Below are positions 8,885 to 17,344 of a DNA stretch of 64,000 bases, piece by piece. The notes beneath the pieces are model-generated. The model searched no databases and was not told where the DNA came from. It saw only the letters and a program-made list of their open reading frames with translations. Position 1 is the first letter of the stretch. Each line of letters starts with the position of its first letter. A program made the position numbers and the translations under genes. Origin of the DNA: Polyangiaceae bacterium (GTDB taxonomy: Bacteria > Myxococcota_A > Polyangia > Polyangiales > Polyangiaceae); NCBI GenBank assembly GCA_016712345.1, contig JADJRH010000011.1, positions 1,426,001 through 1,490,000 of the forward strand. The letters are read 5' to 3'.

Positions 8885-9901
8885 ATGCGACAAGTTTGGA
8901 TTTCCCGTGCGGGGCCTCCCGAGGTGTTGGAACTACGCGAGGCGCCCGATCCGGAGCCGGCCGCCGGTGAGGTGCGCGTGCGCGTCTCGCGGTCAGGCAT
9001 CAACTTCGCCGACTTGATGGCGCGGGTGGGGCTCTACCCGGACGCGCCGCCCATCCCGTGCGTGGTTGGCTATGAAACGGCCGGCGTTGTCGATCGGGTA
9101 GGAAAAGGCGTAACGGGCATTCGCGAGGGAGATCGCGTGATGGCCATGCCCAAGTTTGGAGGGTACACAGACACGCTTGTTGTCGCGGCCGACCAAGTGT
9201 TTGCGATGCCGGCGAAAATGACATTCGATGAGGGGGCCGCTCTTCCCGTGGTTTATCTCACGGCGTACACAATGATGATTTTTACCGGAAACCTGCGGCC
9301 GCGGTCCAAGGTGCTGATTCACTCGGCAGCCGGGGGTGTTGGGCTCGCAGCCATTGATATTGCCAAAACGCGCGAATGCGAGATGTTTGGACTGGCGTCG
9401 AAGGGCAAACACAACTTCTTGCGTGAGCGCGGTGTACAGCACGTATTCAAGAACGAAGAAGATTGGCCCGCCGCCGTGCGAGAACTCACGGCGGGGCAGG
9501 GGCTCGATCTGGTGCTCGACCCGGTGGGCGGGAAATCGTGGCGCATTGGCTATGATTTGCTCGGTCCATGCGGTCGCTTGGTGGCTTTTGGGCTTTCGGC
9601 GGCGGCAAGCGGCAAAACCCGAAACCTGTTCAAGGCGCTGTGGCAGGTGCTTCAGATTCCCAAGTTTAACCCAACCGACATGATGGGTGACAACAAGACA
9701 GTTACGGGTGTAAACATGGGTCATCTCTTCAGCCGCGTGGACCTGCTTCGCCCGCAGATGATTGACCTCGTGGCGATGTATGAGAAGGGACAAATAGCGC
9801 CCTACGTTTCCAAGGTGTTTCCCGCGGCCGAAGCGCCCGCGGCGCACCACTTCATTCACGATCGCAAGGCCGTTGGGAAAGTGTTGCTTGGTTGGGACTG
9901 A
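8885..9901 (+). CDS. zinc-independent MDR oxidoreductase (quinone oxidoreductase / VAT-1-like)
   Basis: A 338-residue medium-chain dehydrogenase/reductase. The N-terminal GroES-like domain has PEVLELREAPDPEP, VSRSGINFADLMAR and GYETAGVVDRVGKGV. The Rossmann domain carries SAAGGVGLAAIDIA, the NADPH-binding signature of the quinone-oxidoreductase branch. Structural and catalytic zinc cysteines are absent, as expected of this branch. The segment LFKALWQVLQIPKFNPTDMM, followed by NMGHLF, is characteristic of the VAT-1-like subgroup. The frame is open well upstream but there it overlaps the flavoenzyme gene in another frame; the ATG at 8885 begins the conserved family N-terminus (MRQVWISRAGPPEVL). 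The role is NADPH-dependent reduction of quinones or enones; the exact substrate is unknown. Confidence 0.85.
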   Translation: MRQVWISRAGPPEVLELREAPDPEPAAGEVRVRVSRSGINFADLMARVGLYPDAPPIPCVVGYETAGVVDRVGKGVTGIREGDRVMAMPKFGGYTDTLVVAADQVFAMPAKMTFDEGAALPVVYLTAYTMMIFTGNLRPRSKVLIHSAAGGVGLAAIDIAKTRECEMFGLASKGKHNFLRERGVQHVFKNEEDWPAAVRELTAGQGLDLVLDPVGGKSWRIGYDLLGPCGRLVAFGLSAAASGKTRNLFKALWQVLQIPKFNPTDMMGDNKTVTGVNMGHLFSRVDLLRPQMIDLVAMYEKGQIAPYVSKVFPAAEAPAAHHFIHDRKAVGKVLLGWD

Positions 9902-9974
9902 CCAGCACCATTCACTCCCTCAGTTGGCCCTTGAGCCGGGGTGATTGCCGTGGTTTGAAGGCGGCGGCCGATGT

Positions 9975-10412
9975 TTACATGGCCGCCCGAATTACCTGAA
10001 ACGCCATACCAAACATGCACAATACGCCGACTGCGAACATGAGCGTTCGAAAGGGTTGGCGGCCCCACAAGTAGAAAATCGAGTGTAGAATGCGCGCTCC
10101 CAAAAAGGTGAAAAAGTAGGCTTGCGCCCCGGTTTTACCGGCTCCTGAAAGCGCATAGAGGAGTCCAATTGCAAAAAACGGAACAGCGTTTTCGAGCGCA
10201 TTTTGGTGCGCCCGTTTTACCCGCTGAACCTCGGGGTGATCTTGGTCTGACTGTTCTCCCTTGTTCAGCTTTGCATCTTCAGGGTTGACCCACTTTTTGA
10301 ACCTGACTCGAACCGTGCCTGTCCACAAAGCCAAAAGCAGCATGTGGACACCAACCACAGAGCTTGTCAGGGCGTAGAGCTTGAGCGCGGGATTATCGGT
10401 GAACATCGACAT
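9975..10412 (-). CDS. MAPEG-family membrane protein
   Basis: A 145-residue integral membrane protein of the MAPEG family (microsomal glutathione transferase / prostaglandin E synthase type). Four hydrophobic segments are visible: LYALTSSVVGVHMLLLALW, ENAVPFFAIGLLYAL, AYFFTFLGARILHSIFYLWG and LMFAVGVLCMFGMAFQVI. The charged cytoplasmic loop (HPEVQRVKRAHQNALEN) precedes the second, as is usual. GAGGAG sits 6 nt before the ATG at 10412, which decides the start over the adjacent ATG at 10418. It is the last gene of a minus-strand set after the YCII and ECF42 genes (64 bp gap), so it may be an ECF42-regulated detoxification gene; that link is inference. Confidence 0.85.
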   Translation of the reverse strand: MSMFTDNPALKLYALTSSVVGVHMLLLALWTGTVRVRFKKWVNPEDAKLNKGEQSDQDHPEVQRVKRAHQNALENAVPFFAIGLLYALSGAGKTGAQAYFFTFLGARILHSIFYLWGRQPFRTLMFAVGVLCMFGMAFQVIRAAM

Positions 10413-10476
10413 GAGCATCTCCTCGGGGTCACTCTTTGTCGAACGAGACAATCCCCAATCGACATGCCGATGAAAG

Positions 10477-11733
10477 CTAAAGATCTTTTTTCTGAACTTC
10501 AGCAAGGCGCCTGGAAAGGTACCTTTGCTCGGCCACGTTTGTTGAAAGGGCAAGTGCCGCTGTGTACGCCTGGTTGGCTTCTTCCATTCGACCGGCGCGG
10601 CGCAACAAGTCGGCCCGCGCCGCGGGTAGAAGATGGTAACCCGCGAGGTCGCCCTTTTTTTCAAGGTTATCGAGAAGGGTAAGTCCAACATCGGGGCCGG
10701 CGACCATGGATACGGCTACCGCATGATTCAACTCCACCACGGGAGTGCTCGCCACTCGCAACAGCGCTTCGTACAACAAGGCGATCTGACGCCAATCGGT
10801 ATCTTCGGCGCGAGGTGCGCTGGAATGCAGGGCCGCGATCGCCGCCTGAATGGCGTATGGACCTTTGGCGCCGCGCTTTAGTGCCCCATCGAGAATGGCG
10901 CATCCCTCGGCGATTTGGGTTTTGTCCCAGAGTTCGCGATTCTGCTCATCGAGCACCACCAAATCACCTTCGGGGTTCAGTCGAGCTTCGCGCCGCGCAT
11001 CGTGTAATAGCAGCAATGCGAGTAGAGTTTGCGGTTCTGACCGTTCAGGCAGCAGGCGAGCCAAAAGCCGCGCGATGGAGATCGCCTCGTTGCAGAGATC
11101 GCGGCGAATGAGATCGTCGCCGGCGGTGGCTGCGTACCCTTCGGTGAAGACAAGGTAGATCACCGCCAAAACAGCTTCGAGCCGCTCGGGCAGCTCTTCG
11201 ACAGCCGGTATTTTGTAGGGTATTTTGGCGAGCTGAATTTTTTGTTTGGCCCGCACCAATCGCTGCGCCATGGTTGAATTGGGAACCAAAAAAGCGCGCG
11301 CGATCTCTTCGGTTGTCAGGCCGCACAAGGTTCGAAGGGTGAGGGCGATCTGAGCATCACAGCCGAGGGCCGGGTTGCAGCAGGTAAAAATGAGCCTCAG
11401 ACGGTCGTCGCCGAAGCTGTTTTCTGAAAGCAACTCTTCCGGCGAGAGGGAAAGCGGCTCTTCTCCACTGAACTCGGCGCGGGCGATGGTGTCGAGCTTG
11501 GCCTTTCGCCGCAAGCGGTCAATTGCCTTGTTTCGAGCGGCCCGGAGAAGCCACGCTCCCGGATTTTCAGGAATGCCGTCACCTTCCCATTGGCCAAGCG
11601 CTGCTTCAAACGCTTCGTGCAAAGCCTCTTCTGCGAGGTCAAAATTCCCCCCAAATGCCCGAATCAGACGCGCCAATACCTTGCCGGACTCTTCCCGGTA
11701 GATGTTGGCTATTTGTTCGGACAATTTCTCCAT
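10477..11733 (-). CDS. ECF42-group RNA polymerase sigma factor
   Basis: About 418 residues, far longer than an ordinary ECF sigma factor. Sigma region 2 is at residues about 5-75 (VLARLIRAFGGNFDLAEEA, PGAWLLRAARNKAIDRLRR). Region 4 is at about 105-175 (FTCCNPAL, LCGLTTEEIARAFLVP, TMAQRLVRAKQKI). A C-terminal extension of more than 200 residues (AVIYLVFTEGYAA, LLALLLLHDARREAR, TPVVELNHAVAVSM) is diagnostic of ECF42. This group lacks an anti-sigma factor and is always found beside a YCII/DGPF protein, as here. I prefer the ATG at 11733, which starts at the family N-terminus, over a GTG at 11766. The gene is 52 bp downstream of the YCII gene, in one operon. Confidence 0.92.
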   Translation of the reverse strand: MEKLSEQIANIYREESGKVLARLIRAFGGNFDLAEEALHEAFEAALGQWEGDGIPENPGAWLLRAARNKAIDRLRRKAKLDTIARAEFSGEEPLSLSPEELLSENSFGDDRLRLIFTCCNPALGCDAQIALTLRTLCGLTTEEIARAFLVPNSTMAQRLVRAKQKIQLAKIPYKIPAVEELPERLEAVLAVIYLVFTEGYAATAGDDLIRRDLCNEAISIARLLARLLPERSEPQTLLALLLLHDARREARLNPEGDLVVLDEQNRELWDKTQIAEGCAILDGALKRGAKGPYAIQAAIAALHSSAPRAEDTDWRQIALLYEALLRVASTPVVELNHAVAVSMVAGPDVGLTLLDNLEKKGDLAGYHLLPAARADLLRRAGRMEEANQAYTAALALSTNVAEQRYLSRRLAEVQKKDL

Positions 11734-11785
11734 TTGCGAGCGAGTGTAGTCCACGCGCCCGCCCACAGAAAGAGACTCGTGCAGA

Positions 11786-12139
11786 TTACATGTTCATATT
11801 CATAATGGGGCGAACTTCAATCGAGCCGGTACGGGACGATGGAATCCGCGCCGCAATCGCGCGAGCCTCATCCAAATCGGCGGCCTCGATCAAGTAATAT
11901 CCACCGAGTTGTTCTCGCGTTTCGGCGAAAGGCCCGTCGGTAACCATGGTCTTCCCATTCCGAACCCGCACCGTGGTCGCGGTTGAAACGGGCTGAAGCG
12001 CATCGCCCGCTTTGAAATGCCCACTCGCGATGATCGCCTTTGTAAACTCGCCGTACCCCGCCATGAAGGCGCCCCGATCTTCGGGCTTCATGTCATTGAG
12101 AACCGCTTCGTTATCGTAGATCAAAAGCATGTATTGCAT
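11786..12139 (-). CDS. YCII-related (DGPF) protein, partner of ECF42
   Basis: A 117-residue small alpha/beta protein starting MQYMLLIYDNEA, with the hallmark TDGPFAETREQLGGYYLI that gives DGPF proteins their name, and a Tyr-rich first strand typical of YCII domains. In ECF42 loci one or more DGPF proteins are transcribed with the sigma factor and are thought to belong to its regulon; their biochemical role is not settled. It is the first gene of the operon, followed by ECF42 and then MAPEG. A strong ribosome binding site is not visible before the ATG. A good ECF42-type promoter match lies about 85-110 bp upstream. Confidence 0.92.
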   Translation of the reverse strand: MQYMLLIYDNEAVLNDMKPEDRGAFMAGYGEFTKAIIASGHFKAGDALQPVSTATTVRVRNGKTMVTDGPFAETREQLGGYYLIEAADLDEARAIAARIPSSRTGSIEVRPIMNMNM

Positions 12140-12222
12140 GGGTTTACTCGCTTTGTGGAAAGTGTTTTGGATTGGGCTAAGTGCTGCGGCCGGCGCTCGG
12201 TGCGCCTTGCCTTTGCCCCTTA

Positions 12223-12249
12223 GTCGAACGAGCCGCGGCCGGATCGACA
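12223..12249 (-). promoter_or_regulatory. candidate ECF42 promoter (TGTCGA-N17-CGAC)
   Basis: Read on the minus strand, TGTCGA (12249-12244) is followed after exactly 17 nt by CGAC (12226-12223), upstream of the YCII-ECF42-MAPEG operon. ECF42 promoters studied in Streptomyces have TGTCGA at -35 and CGA/TC at -10, so sequence and spacing both fit. The predicted start would be near 12215, leaving a leader of about 75 nt. Autoregulation is inferred from known ECF42 behaviour. Confidence 0.55.
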
Positions 12250-12339
12250 GGGCGATTTATTTTTTTTGAAGGGGCCCGTCGAGGCCTCGATTCACGAGGT
12301 TCCTTTCCGTTGGCCCCGATCATGGTAATGTGCGCGGCG

Positions 12340-13919
12340 ATGCGGCGGTTCCATTCCTACGGCCCTGTAGATACACGGTTTCACTTCGGCGTCGAAAGGC
12401 GCGCGATTGTCGAGCAATGCGTGCGGCAACTCGTTGGCAAACCAGGAGAGCCGGGGCACTTTTTTACAATCTGGGCGCCTCGCCAGTGTGGAAAAACCTG
12501 GCTTATGCGCCGCGCGATTGAAGAAATTCGCGCCAGGCACGGGAACGCGTTCGCCATCGGCGCCCTGTCCATGCAGGGGCTGCTCAAGGCCGATGAGGGC
12601 GACGAAGTCTTTTTTCGCAGCGTTCCAAACATGTTCAAAGAAGGATTTGCCTTCAAACCGCCGGCCCCGGCCAATTGGGACGCCTTTCGCGAGTTGTTTG
12701 CCAAAGAAGGGGGCCTGTTTGATCGGCCGCTCATTCTGCTCATCGATGAATTCGACTCGCTCCCGCCCGCAGTGATCGACTCGCTGGTTCAAGGGTTTCG
12801 CAAGATTTATCTCGCCCGCGAAGGGTACACATTGCACAGTCTGGCGCTCATCAGGTGCGCGCGGTGTTGGGTGTGGACAGCGCTCGGGGATCGCCGTTCA
12901 ACGTGCAGCGGTCGCTGCATGTCCCCAACCTGACTCGCGACGAAGTGTCGGACATGTTTGCCCAATACCAGGGCGAGAGCGGTCAGGTGGTTCAACCTGA
13001 AGTGGTGGAGGCGTTGTACACAACGACACGCGGTCAACCCGGCCTTGTGGGTTGGTTTGGCGAGCTTTTGACCGAGAAGTACAATCCCGCCGGCGGTGAG
13101 CCCATCACCATGGAGAACTGGGAACGGATCTTCATGCTGGCGTGCCGCGTGGAGCCGAACAACACCATCCTCAATCTTATCAAAAAGGCGAAAGGGCCTC
13201 ATCGCGAGCAAGTGATGGGTTTGTTCGGTAAGTCCGACATACCCTTTTCGTTCGATCAAGACTGGTGCAATTACCTCTACACGAACGGCATCATCGACTT
13301 TGAAGAAACCACCGATGACAAAGGTGTTCTCACGTCGGTATGCCGCTTTTCAAGCCCGTTTGTGCAGTTTCGACTGCACAGCGCGCTCACCGACGCTCTG
13401 GTGCCCGGTCTACCCATTTTGGCGCTCGACCCGCTCGATACTCTGGCCGATGTATTTACCGACCAACCGCTCAATGCCGCGCCGTTGCTTGAGCGGTATA
13501 AAGGGTATCTGACTCGCCTCAAAATCGCCGGGCAAGACCCTTTTCAGGGAGAGCCGCGCCGCAACGACATGGGCCTGCGTGAAGCCGTGGGGCACTTTCA
13601 TTTGTACGCCTGGCTGCGTGAAGCCGTGCGCCCGCTCGCCTCGGTGAGTCCCGAGTTTCCAACAGGCAATGGCAAGGTAGACCTGTTCATTCGGTCAAGA
13701 ACCCACCGGGCGGTGATTGAGGTAAAGAGTTTCCGCGGCGCGGCCGAATTGCCCATGGCTCGCAGGCAGGCGGCGCGGTATGCCAAAAGTCAAAATCTAC
13801 CCATCGCGACACTCGCGCTCTTTGTGCCTGTCAGCGACGAAGAGGTATTAAAAAAGCTGTCGAGCGATGAAGTGATTGACGGCGTGCGCGTGATCACTGT
13901 GGCCATTGGCTGGACCTGA
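12340..13919 (+). pseudogene. AAA ATPase with C-terminal PD-(D/E)XK nuclease, one frameshift
   Basis: Joining two frames across one missing base near 12853 gives a protein of about 526 residues. The first part has Walker A (APRQCGKTW, about residue 47) and Walker B (LILLIDEFDSL). The second continues with SPFNVQRSLHVPNLT, the sensor and winged-helix-like part, and a C-terminal nuclease core (GKVDLFI then AVIEVKSF, giving D and E-x-K). The reading changes frame in the middle of a strand that is intact in the paralogue at 29532-31097. As written, the first frame ends at 12933 after about 27 meaningless residues. Start by analogy with the paralogue (MQRHFN); no good ribosome binding site is seen. 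It resembles predicted AAA-ATPase/PD-(D/E)XK proteins of unknown function. A sequencing error would restore an intact gene. Confidence 0.75.
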
Positions 13920-14021
13920 CCTCGCTCGCGATTATTCACAATAAGCATACAATGCTTTCAATAAAATAATGATTCTCAGCGCAGTGCGCGGGCCTACAAT
14001 CGCTCATTGGAGGTTCCTCGA

Positions 14022-14780
14022 ATGCTTATGTACAAGAGCTTGGCGGTTTTGGTGGGGTTGGTTGGAATGAGCACCCTGGCCTGCGGCGGCTTGGTAAACG
14101 TGAACGATACGGGAGGCAACGGCGGGGGAGGTGAGAGCGGCAGCGGCGGCAGCGGCGGCAACGGGGGCAATGGAGGCAGCGCGAACGGCGGCGCCAGCCA
14201 AGGTGGCGCGGCAACCGGCGGGGGTTTGCCGCAGGGATTCTGCAATGACGCGTGCGCAGTCACGTCGCAGGGTGGCTGTTTGTCCACTCCCGACTGCGAA
14301 CTCTACTGCGACGCCGCGAGCACTGGTTGGACAGCCGCAGAAGGTGAGGCGTTTGCCACCTGTGTTGCCGAAAACCCTCTTTGCTTCGAGTCTGTGGAGG
14401 GCTGCATGTTGACGCAGCTCCACCCGCCCGGCTCAGACAACACCGCTCGACTGAAAGGAACGGGCTTTCAAGAGTACAATGGTAAGGTTTTGCGCGTGTG
14501 GCACGACCCTGGAACGGGTGTGATGTTTGGGGGCGAGCAAGTGATCAGCGGCGGTGAGTTTGCGTTTGAGTGGAGTGAACCTTTCTCCGTTTGGGACAGC
14601 GGCGGTCCGCTGTTGCTTCTGTACATCGACATGGATAATAACGGCGCCTGTTATGCAGGCGCGGATATCACCGGTACAGTCAACCCGGTATGGAACGGCG
14701 ACTACCTGAATCCAGTCTACGAGGCGACTCTGATGCCGCCGCTCAACGACCCGGATTTTGTTTGCGACTTCACCCCGTGA
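14022..14780 (+). CDS. lipoprotein with Gly-rich linker, function unknown
   Basis: A 252-residue exported lipoprotein. The N-terminus is a signal peptide with lipobox (GLVGMSTLACGG), followed by a linker of about 40 residues almost wholly G, S, N and A. This pattern is common in Polyangia lipoproteins. The folded part starts near residue 70 with Cys pairs (CNDACAV, CLSTPDCELYCDAAS), then an antiparallel-strand-like region (FQEYNGKVLRVWHDPGTG, DMDNNGACYAGADIT). GGAGG lies 8 nt before the ATG at 14022, deciding that start. The 100 bp upstream is AT-rich and probably holds the promoter. The domain itself is not recognised. Confidence 0.75.
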   Translation: MLMYKSLAVLVGLVGMSTLACGGLVNVNDTGGNGGGGESGSGGSGGNGGNGGSANGGASQGGAATGGGLPQGFCNDACAVTSQGGCLSTPDCELYCDAASTGWTAAEGEAFATCVAENPLCFESVEGCMLTQLHPPGSDNTARLKGTGFQEYNGKVLRVWHDPGTGVMFGGEQVISGGEFAFEWSEPFSVWDSGGPLLLLYIDMDNNGACYAGADITGTVNPVWNGDYLNPVYEATLMPPLNDPDFVCDFTP

Positions 14781-14793
14781 AGGGCGCGTGCCC

Positions 14794-14830
14794 GCGATGG
14801 GTAGATCGAAACGCCGATGGGTAGATCGAA
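14794..14830. repeat. tandem pair of a GATGGGTAGATCGAA motif
   Basis: CGATGGGTAGATCGAA occurs twice with a 20-bp period just after a lipoprotein stop. The same motif, mostly inverted (GATCTACCCAT), recurs at about 27110-27160, 29210-29225 and 31287-31300 inside the dispersed intergenic repeats, so it seems to be a genome-specific element. Confidence 0.6.
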
Positions 14831-14903
14831 GGGCACTCCAAAGATTGGAAGTGTGGTAGCGTACGGGCCGCCGGACAGGCAGGAGATCGAAAAAGGAGTC
14901 GCC

Positions 14904-15710
14904 ATGAATGCCACCTCGCTGCTCGTTCTCGCGTCGCTCTCGGCGCTCTCGCTTGTGAGCTGCAAGCCGCCGATTGCGTGTTCACCCGGGGAGGTTGCGC
15001 GCAGGGAGACGCTTTGTCCGGCGTGCCCAACCATCGACAATCCACCGCCCGGATATTGTCCGTGCACCGAAAGTTGGGTGTGTCGCGAGACAGAAGAACA
15101 TGCCCGGCAGAGGCGCGCGCAACAGCAAAAGCAGGTTGTCCAGCAGCAGGCGATGGCTCACCAAATGGTTGCTTTGGATGCCGAGCGAGAGCGCCTGGTA
15201 TGGGAGAACCGGTCGAGGCGTGCAAACGCAATTGGCAACTACTGCGACCCCAAGGCGGCGCTGGGTTGTCCGCGCGACACCTGGCCCATGCTTGAAGAGA
15301 CGGCCGAACGCACGCCCCAGGGTTTACCGGTGTACCGTCAGGTCTGTACGCCGTTCGGTGGCATTGTTGGTCACCCCCCGTGTTACGACCCTGAAAAAGA
15401 AGCGGCTCAAAAGCGCCTGCGAGAGCGCTCCGATGCCGCGTTCGCTCTGGCTCGGCAGCAGTGCACCACGCTCAAATGCCGGCCCCCGACAACCGCTCAA
15501 ATTCACTTCGTGTGCTCGGCCCCGGCAGATGCCTCGCCCAACCAAACGCAAAACCGGCTCGTGAGGATGAGGCCCACGTGTGAATATCTGGCACAACCGC
15601 CAAACCCCAACGACGTCATCGGGTGTTCGGAGGATACGCCCGAGCTGACGGTGGAGCCGGTCTGTCAGCCGCCGGAGCCGCGTTTGCCTATCGGAACGCG
15701 CAAGCAATAG
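14904..15710 (+). CDS. Cys-rich lipoprotein, function unknown
   Basis: A 268-residue exported lipoprotein. The signal peptide MNATSLLVLASLSALSLVSC ends in a lipobox Cys. Next comes a Cys/Pro-rich stretch (CPACPTIDNPPPGYCPC), then a Gln/Arg-rich helix likely to be coiled coil (residues about 65-110), then Cys-containing loops up to the C-terminus. AAAGGAG stands 5 nt before the ATG, a strong start signal that rules out the longer frame from 14817. I recognise no domain. The spread of Cys suggests disulphides after export. Confidence 0.7.
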   Translation: MNATSLLVLASLSALSLVSCKPPIACSPGEVARRETLCPACPTIDNPPPGYCPCTESWVCRETEEHARQRRAQQQKQVVQQQAMAHQMVALDAERERLVWENRSRRANAIGNYCDPKAALGCPRDTWPMLEETAERTPQGLPVYRQVCTPFGGIVGHPPCYDPEKEAAQKRLRERSDAAFALARQQCTTLKCRPPTTAQIHFVCSAPADASPNQTQNRLVRMRPTCEYLAQPPNPNDVIGCSEDTPELTVEPVCQPPEPRLPIGTRKQ

Positions 15711-15783
15711 AGCGCGAGGCTACCATCCGCGCGAACGAACACCACAGCTGGCATTGAGGGCCATTCGGTGTATCCTCGTCAGG

Positions 15784-17181
15784 ATGCACGTTCCCGACGT
15801 CGACGATGCGGCCGGCCCGCCCTCATCGACCAACTCGCCTCGGCGAGAGGCCGGGCCTTTACAGCAGATCTCGAAACAACTCACCGTGATCGCCGGTGAA
15901 CTCCGTCGAGCGAGTGAGGGGGCCTCGGCGGACGAGCTTCGGCGGGAAGCGCAGGCGGCGATTGTGGAACTCCGCCGGGCGAGCGCCGCGTTGGAGGCGA
16001 CTCTTGCGGGCACCGCTCCGAACGCCGGGGCCACAGCCGGTGGGGATGTGCCGCCGGCCTCGCAGCGCCGGACGTCACCCAAGCCGTCGGCGCGGTTCAC
16101 GTTCGACGACATGATCGGTGACGATCCCGGGTTCCGAGCATGCCTTGAACTCGCACGCCGAGCGGCGCTGTCAGACCTGCCCATTTTGGTGAGCGGGGAG
16201 TCGGGGACCGGCAAAGAGATGCTGGCGCAGTCAATTCACAACGTTTCGGAGCGCGCGCGCTCGCCGTTCGTTGGTATCAACGTGGCGGCGATCCCTCGCG
16301 AACTCTTGGAGAGCGAGCTGTTTGGCTATGCTCAAGGGGCATTCAGCGGAGCGCGGGCCGGCGGAAAGCCGGGGCTATTCGAACTGGCGGAGGACGGAAC
16401 CCTGCTTCTCGACGAAGTGGGTGACATGCCCTTCGATCTCCAAGTGAAACTCCTCCGTGTGCTTCAAGAGAAAAAGGTGATTCGAGTCGGTGGTTCGCGG
16501 GAAATCCCCTTCAATGCACGGGTGATCACAGCCACACACCGCGATCTGAAGAGGGCCACAGAGTTGGGGACGTTCCGCCCCGACCTCTACTACCGGCTGC
16601 GCGGCATCCACCTGCGAATTCCACCGCTCCGGGAGCGGCGCGGCGACATCGACCTGCTGATCGACGCGTGCCTGTCACGGTTTGCGGCGCGCCTCGGCCG
16701 GCCGAAGCCCGAACTTTTGCCGCGCGTTCGGGCGGCGTACCGGGCTGCGAATTGGCCGGGAAACGTGCGCGAGCTGGTGCACTTGACCGAGGCCGAAGCG
16801 AGCTTGTTGAGGCCGGGTGAGACGCATATTGTGCGAATGCCGACAAGCTTGCAGAACGCGTTTGCGCCGCCGTCGAGCGTGCGCCCTCCGACCGTGGGTA
16901 GCTGGCTTCCGCCCCCGCTGCCCGAGGCGCCCACCGCGGAAACCGAGGGCTTTGGCGTGGGCGGCGGCGTGGGCATGGACGCCTCCGCTGAGAAGCGACT
17001 GATTGAGGAGAAGCTGGCGCTCTACGCAGGCAACATGTCCAAGGTGGCGCGTTCGCTCGGCGTTGCGCGCGGCACGCTGTACAACCGCATGCGGCGCCTG
17101 GGCCTTCGCCCCACCGAACCCGCTGAACTCGCCGAACCCGTCGAGCCCTCCGAGCGTACTCCAAGGCCGCTCAAGCGCTGA
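15784..17181 (+). CDS. sigma-54-dependent activator (AAA+ plus Fis-type HTH), no sensor domain
   Basis: A 465-residue bacterial enhancer-binding protein. Residues about 20-85 form a coiled-coil-like helical segment rather than a receiver, GAF or FHA domain. The AAA+ domain (about 105-340) has Walker A GESGTGKE, the sigma-54 contact loop GAFSGA (canonical GAFTGA, Thr to Ser), Walker B TLLLDEVGDMP and the arginine-finger region YYRLRGIHLRIPPLRER. The C-terminus has a Fis-type helix-turn-helix (NMSKVARSLGVARGTLYNR). These proteins bind distant operators and drive open-complex formation by sigma-54 polymerase. Three palindromic repeats and a sigma-54-like promoter lie directly downstream, so the next gene is its likely target. 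The start could also be a TTG at 15754. Confidence 0.9.
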   Translation: MHVPDVDDAAGPPSSTNSPRREAGPLQQISKQLTVIAGELRRASEGASADELRREAQAAIVELRRASAALEATLAGTAPNAGATAGGDVPPASQRRTSPKPSARFTFDDMIGDDPGFRACLELARRAALSDLPILVSGESGTGKEMLAQSIHNVSERARSPFVGINVAAIPRELLESELFGYAQGAFSGARAGGKPGLFELAEDGTLLLDEVGDMPFDLQVKLLRVLQEKKVIRVGGSREIPFNARVITATHRDLKRATELGTFRPDLYYRLRGIHLRIPPLRERRGDIDLLIDACLSRFAARLGRPKPELLPRVRAAYRAANWPGNVRELVHLTEAEASLLRPGETHIVRMPTSLQNAFAPPSSVRPPTVGSWLPPPLPEAPTAETEGFGVGGGVGMDASAEKRLIEEKLALYAGNMSKVARSLGVARGTLYNRMRRLGLRPTEPAELAEPVEPSERTPRPLKR

Positions 17182-17204
17182 GCAGCGCGCCACCTCGGGC
17201 GGAT

Positions 17205-17265
17205 TGAACAGTTGTGTTCATCCGGTTTGAACAATTGTGTTCAAAGGCTTGAACAGATCTGTTCA
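17205..17265. promoter_or_regulatory. three tandem TGAACA-N4-TGTTCA palindromic operators
   Basis: Three perfect inverted repeats: TGAACA GTTG TGTTCA (17205-17220), TGAACA ATTG TGTTCA (17228-17243) and TGAACA GATC TGTTCA (17250-17265). Flanking bases extend the second to 20 bp and the third to a perfect 18-bp palindrome. Starts are 23 and 22 bp apart, about two helical turns, so bound dimers would line up on one DNA face. They sit just after the activator gene and about 75-135 bp before a predicted sigma-54 start site, the classic position for enhancer sites. The binder is most likely the adjacent Fis-type activator (inference). Confidence 0.85.
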
Positions 17266-17315
17266 ACGACCCCTGGCAGGGCGGCCGCGGCCGTGGGATT
17301 ATTCCCGACCCTGGG

Positions 17316-17331
17316 CGGCTCGGATGTTGCT
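17316..17331 (+). promoter_or_regulatory. candidate sigma-54 (-24/-12) promoter
   Basis: CGGCTCGGATGTTGCT fits the consensus TGGCACGNNNNTTGCW at GG, C, C, G and all of TTGCW, with exact GG-to-GC spacing; only two consensus positions differ. Predicted transcription start is near 17342, just before the ATG at 17345, which would make the transcript almost leaderless unless a later start is used. The three operators upstream support the call. Confidence 0.5.
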
Positions 17332-17344
17332 CGGTAGCGGCGCG

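Noticed and set aside
12181..12339. N-terminal extension of the AAA ATPase from 12181
   Set aside because: The extra residues are low-complexity, overlap the predicted ECF42 promoter and are absent from the intact paralogue.
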